Shown here: positions 41,301-41,366 of the stretch, in pieces
Layout: every line of letters begins with the position of its first letter
How positions within the stretch are numbered: position 1 is the stretch's first letter
Source of the DNA: PSRI01 sp041484195
GTDB taxonomy: Bacteria > Bacteroidota > Bacteroidia > Chitinophagales > Chitinophagaceae
DNA length: 41,366 bases
Reading direction: 5' to 3'
Assembly: GCA_041484195.1 (NCBI GenBank)
Contig: JBGPHC010000033.1
Location: 1-41,366, forward strand
Translations under genes and position numbers: made by a program
The notes under the pieces: generated by a model
The model's database searches: none
Seen by the model: the letters and a program-made list of their open reading frames with translations, nothing else
Told to the model about the DNA's origin: nothing

Positions 41301-41322
41301 TGGTTCCTGGGGACAGGAACCA
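41301..41322. repeat. REP-like hairpin 2
   Basis: TGGTTCCTG (41301-41309), loop GGGA and CAGGAACCA (41314-41322) form a perfect 9-bp stem of the same design as hairpin 1. The single arm difference (G to C at position 7) is compensated on the other arm (C to G). A GGGC/GCCC stem (41323-41335) and AAAAA follow. Confidence 0.75.
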
Positions 41323-41366
41323 GGGCGGGATGCCCAAAAATTAATAACCGATAAAGTTACCGACAG

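Noticed and set aside
1..41366. CRISPR arrays, phage genes, insertion sequences or integrases
   Set aside because: No regularly spaced direct repeats, transposase or integrase motifs were seen. The repeats present are short palindromes or a single tandem pair.

Overview
The window looks like a chromosomal segment of a free-living Bacteroidota species, probably in or near the Chitinophagales. The assignment to phylum rests on several features. Three proteins carry type IX secretion (T9SS) C-terminal signals. The order rpmB-rpmG-DUF4295-ftsY-rimO is typical of the phylum. Start codons lack Shine-Dalgarno sequences, and many upstream regions carry the TAnnTTTG -7 element. Signal peptides end in Ala-Gln (the Bacteroidetes Q-rule). 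The order-level guess is inference only. I see no rRNA, tRNA, CRISPR array, phage, plasmid or transposase gene.

Layout. 0.3-7.3 kb: an unknown protein, a lipoyl E2 acyltransferase, cinA, a small beta-barrel plus dacB pair, a thioesterase and a DoxX protein. 7.5-14.1 kb: a 1006-residue periplasmic TPR protein, a plugless outer-membrane barrel, a membrane-anchored HU-CCDC81 protein and a methyltransferase. The first three are the best candidate for a little-described envelope system. 14.1-22.2 kb: a lipoprotein glutaminyl cyclase, a secreted M43 metalloprotease, DUF4197, rpiA, lpdA, a secreted transglutaminase-like protein and a T9SS type B protein. 22.3-26.3 kb: the ribosomal-protein/ftsY/rimO block, interrupted by a GNAT gene and, before rimO, by a 521-bp non-coding gap with promoter-like and hairpin signals. 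26.4-32.8 kb: bshC, purE and purK, hppD, and an L,D-transpeptidase with a TonB-C-like tail. 33.0-41.4 kb: a glycine-rich T9SS protein, lysC, fbp, a CAP lipoprotein, a lone ABC ATPase, an FKBP isomerase, a YfiT/DinB thiol transferase and a Nudix hydrolase. The window ends in twin REP-like hairpins.

How the genes fit together. Most are housekeeping genes: 2-oxoacid dehydrogenase parts (E2 and Lpd), pentose phosphate, purine and aspartate pathways, gluconeogenesis and tyrosine breakdown. A second theme is the cell envelope. All eleven proteins with an ordinary (non-lipoprotein) signal peptide have Gln as the likely first mature residue, and the window also encodes the cyclase that would convert that Gln to pyroglutamate. 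Two bacillithiol-related genes (bshC and yfiT-like) are also present. The strongest unexplained DNA-level signals are the covarying hairpins at the right edge, a 52-bp tandem palindromic repeat after the FKBP gene, the ftsY-rimO gap, and a Tyr-containing small ORF in the hppD leader.
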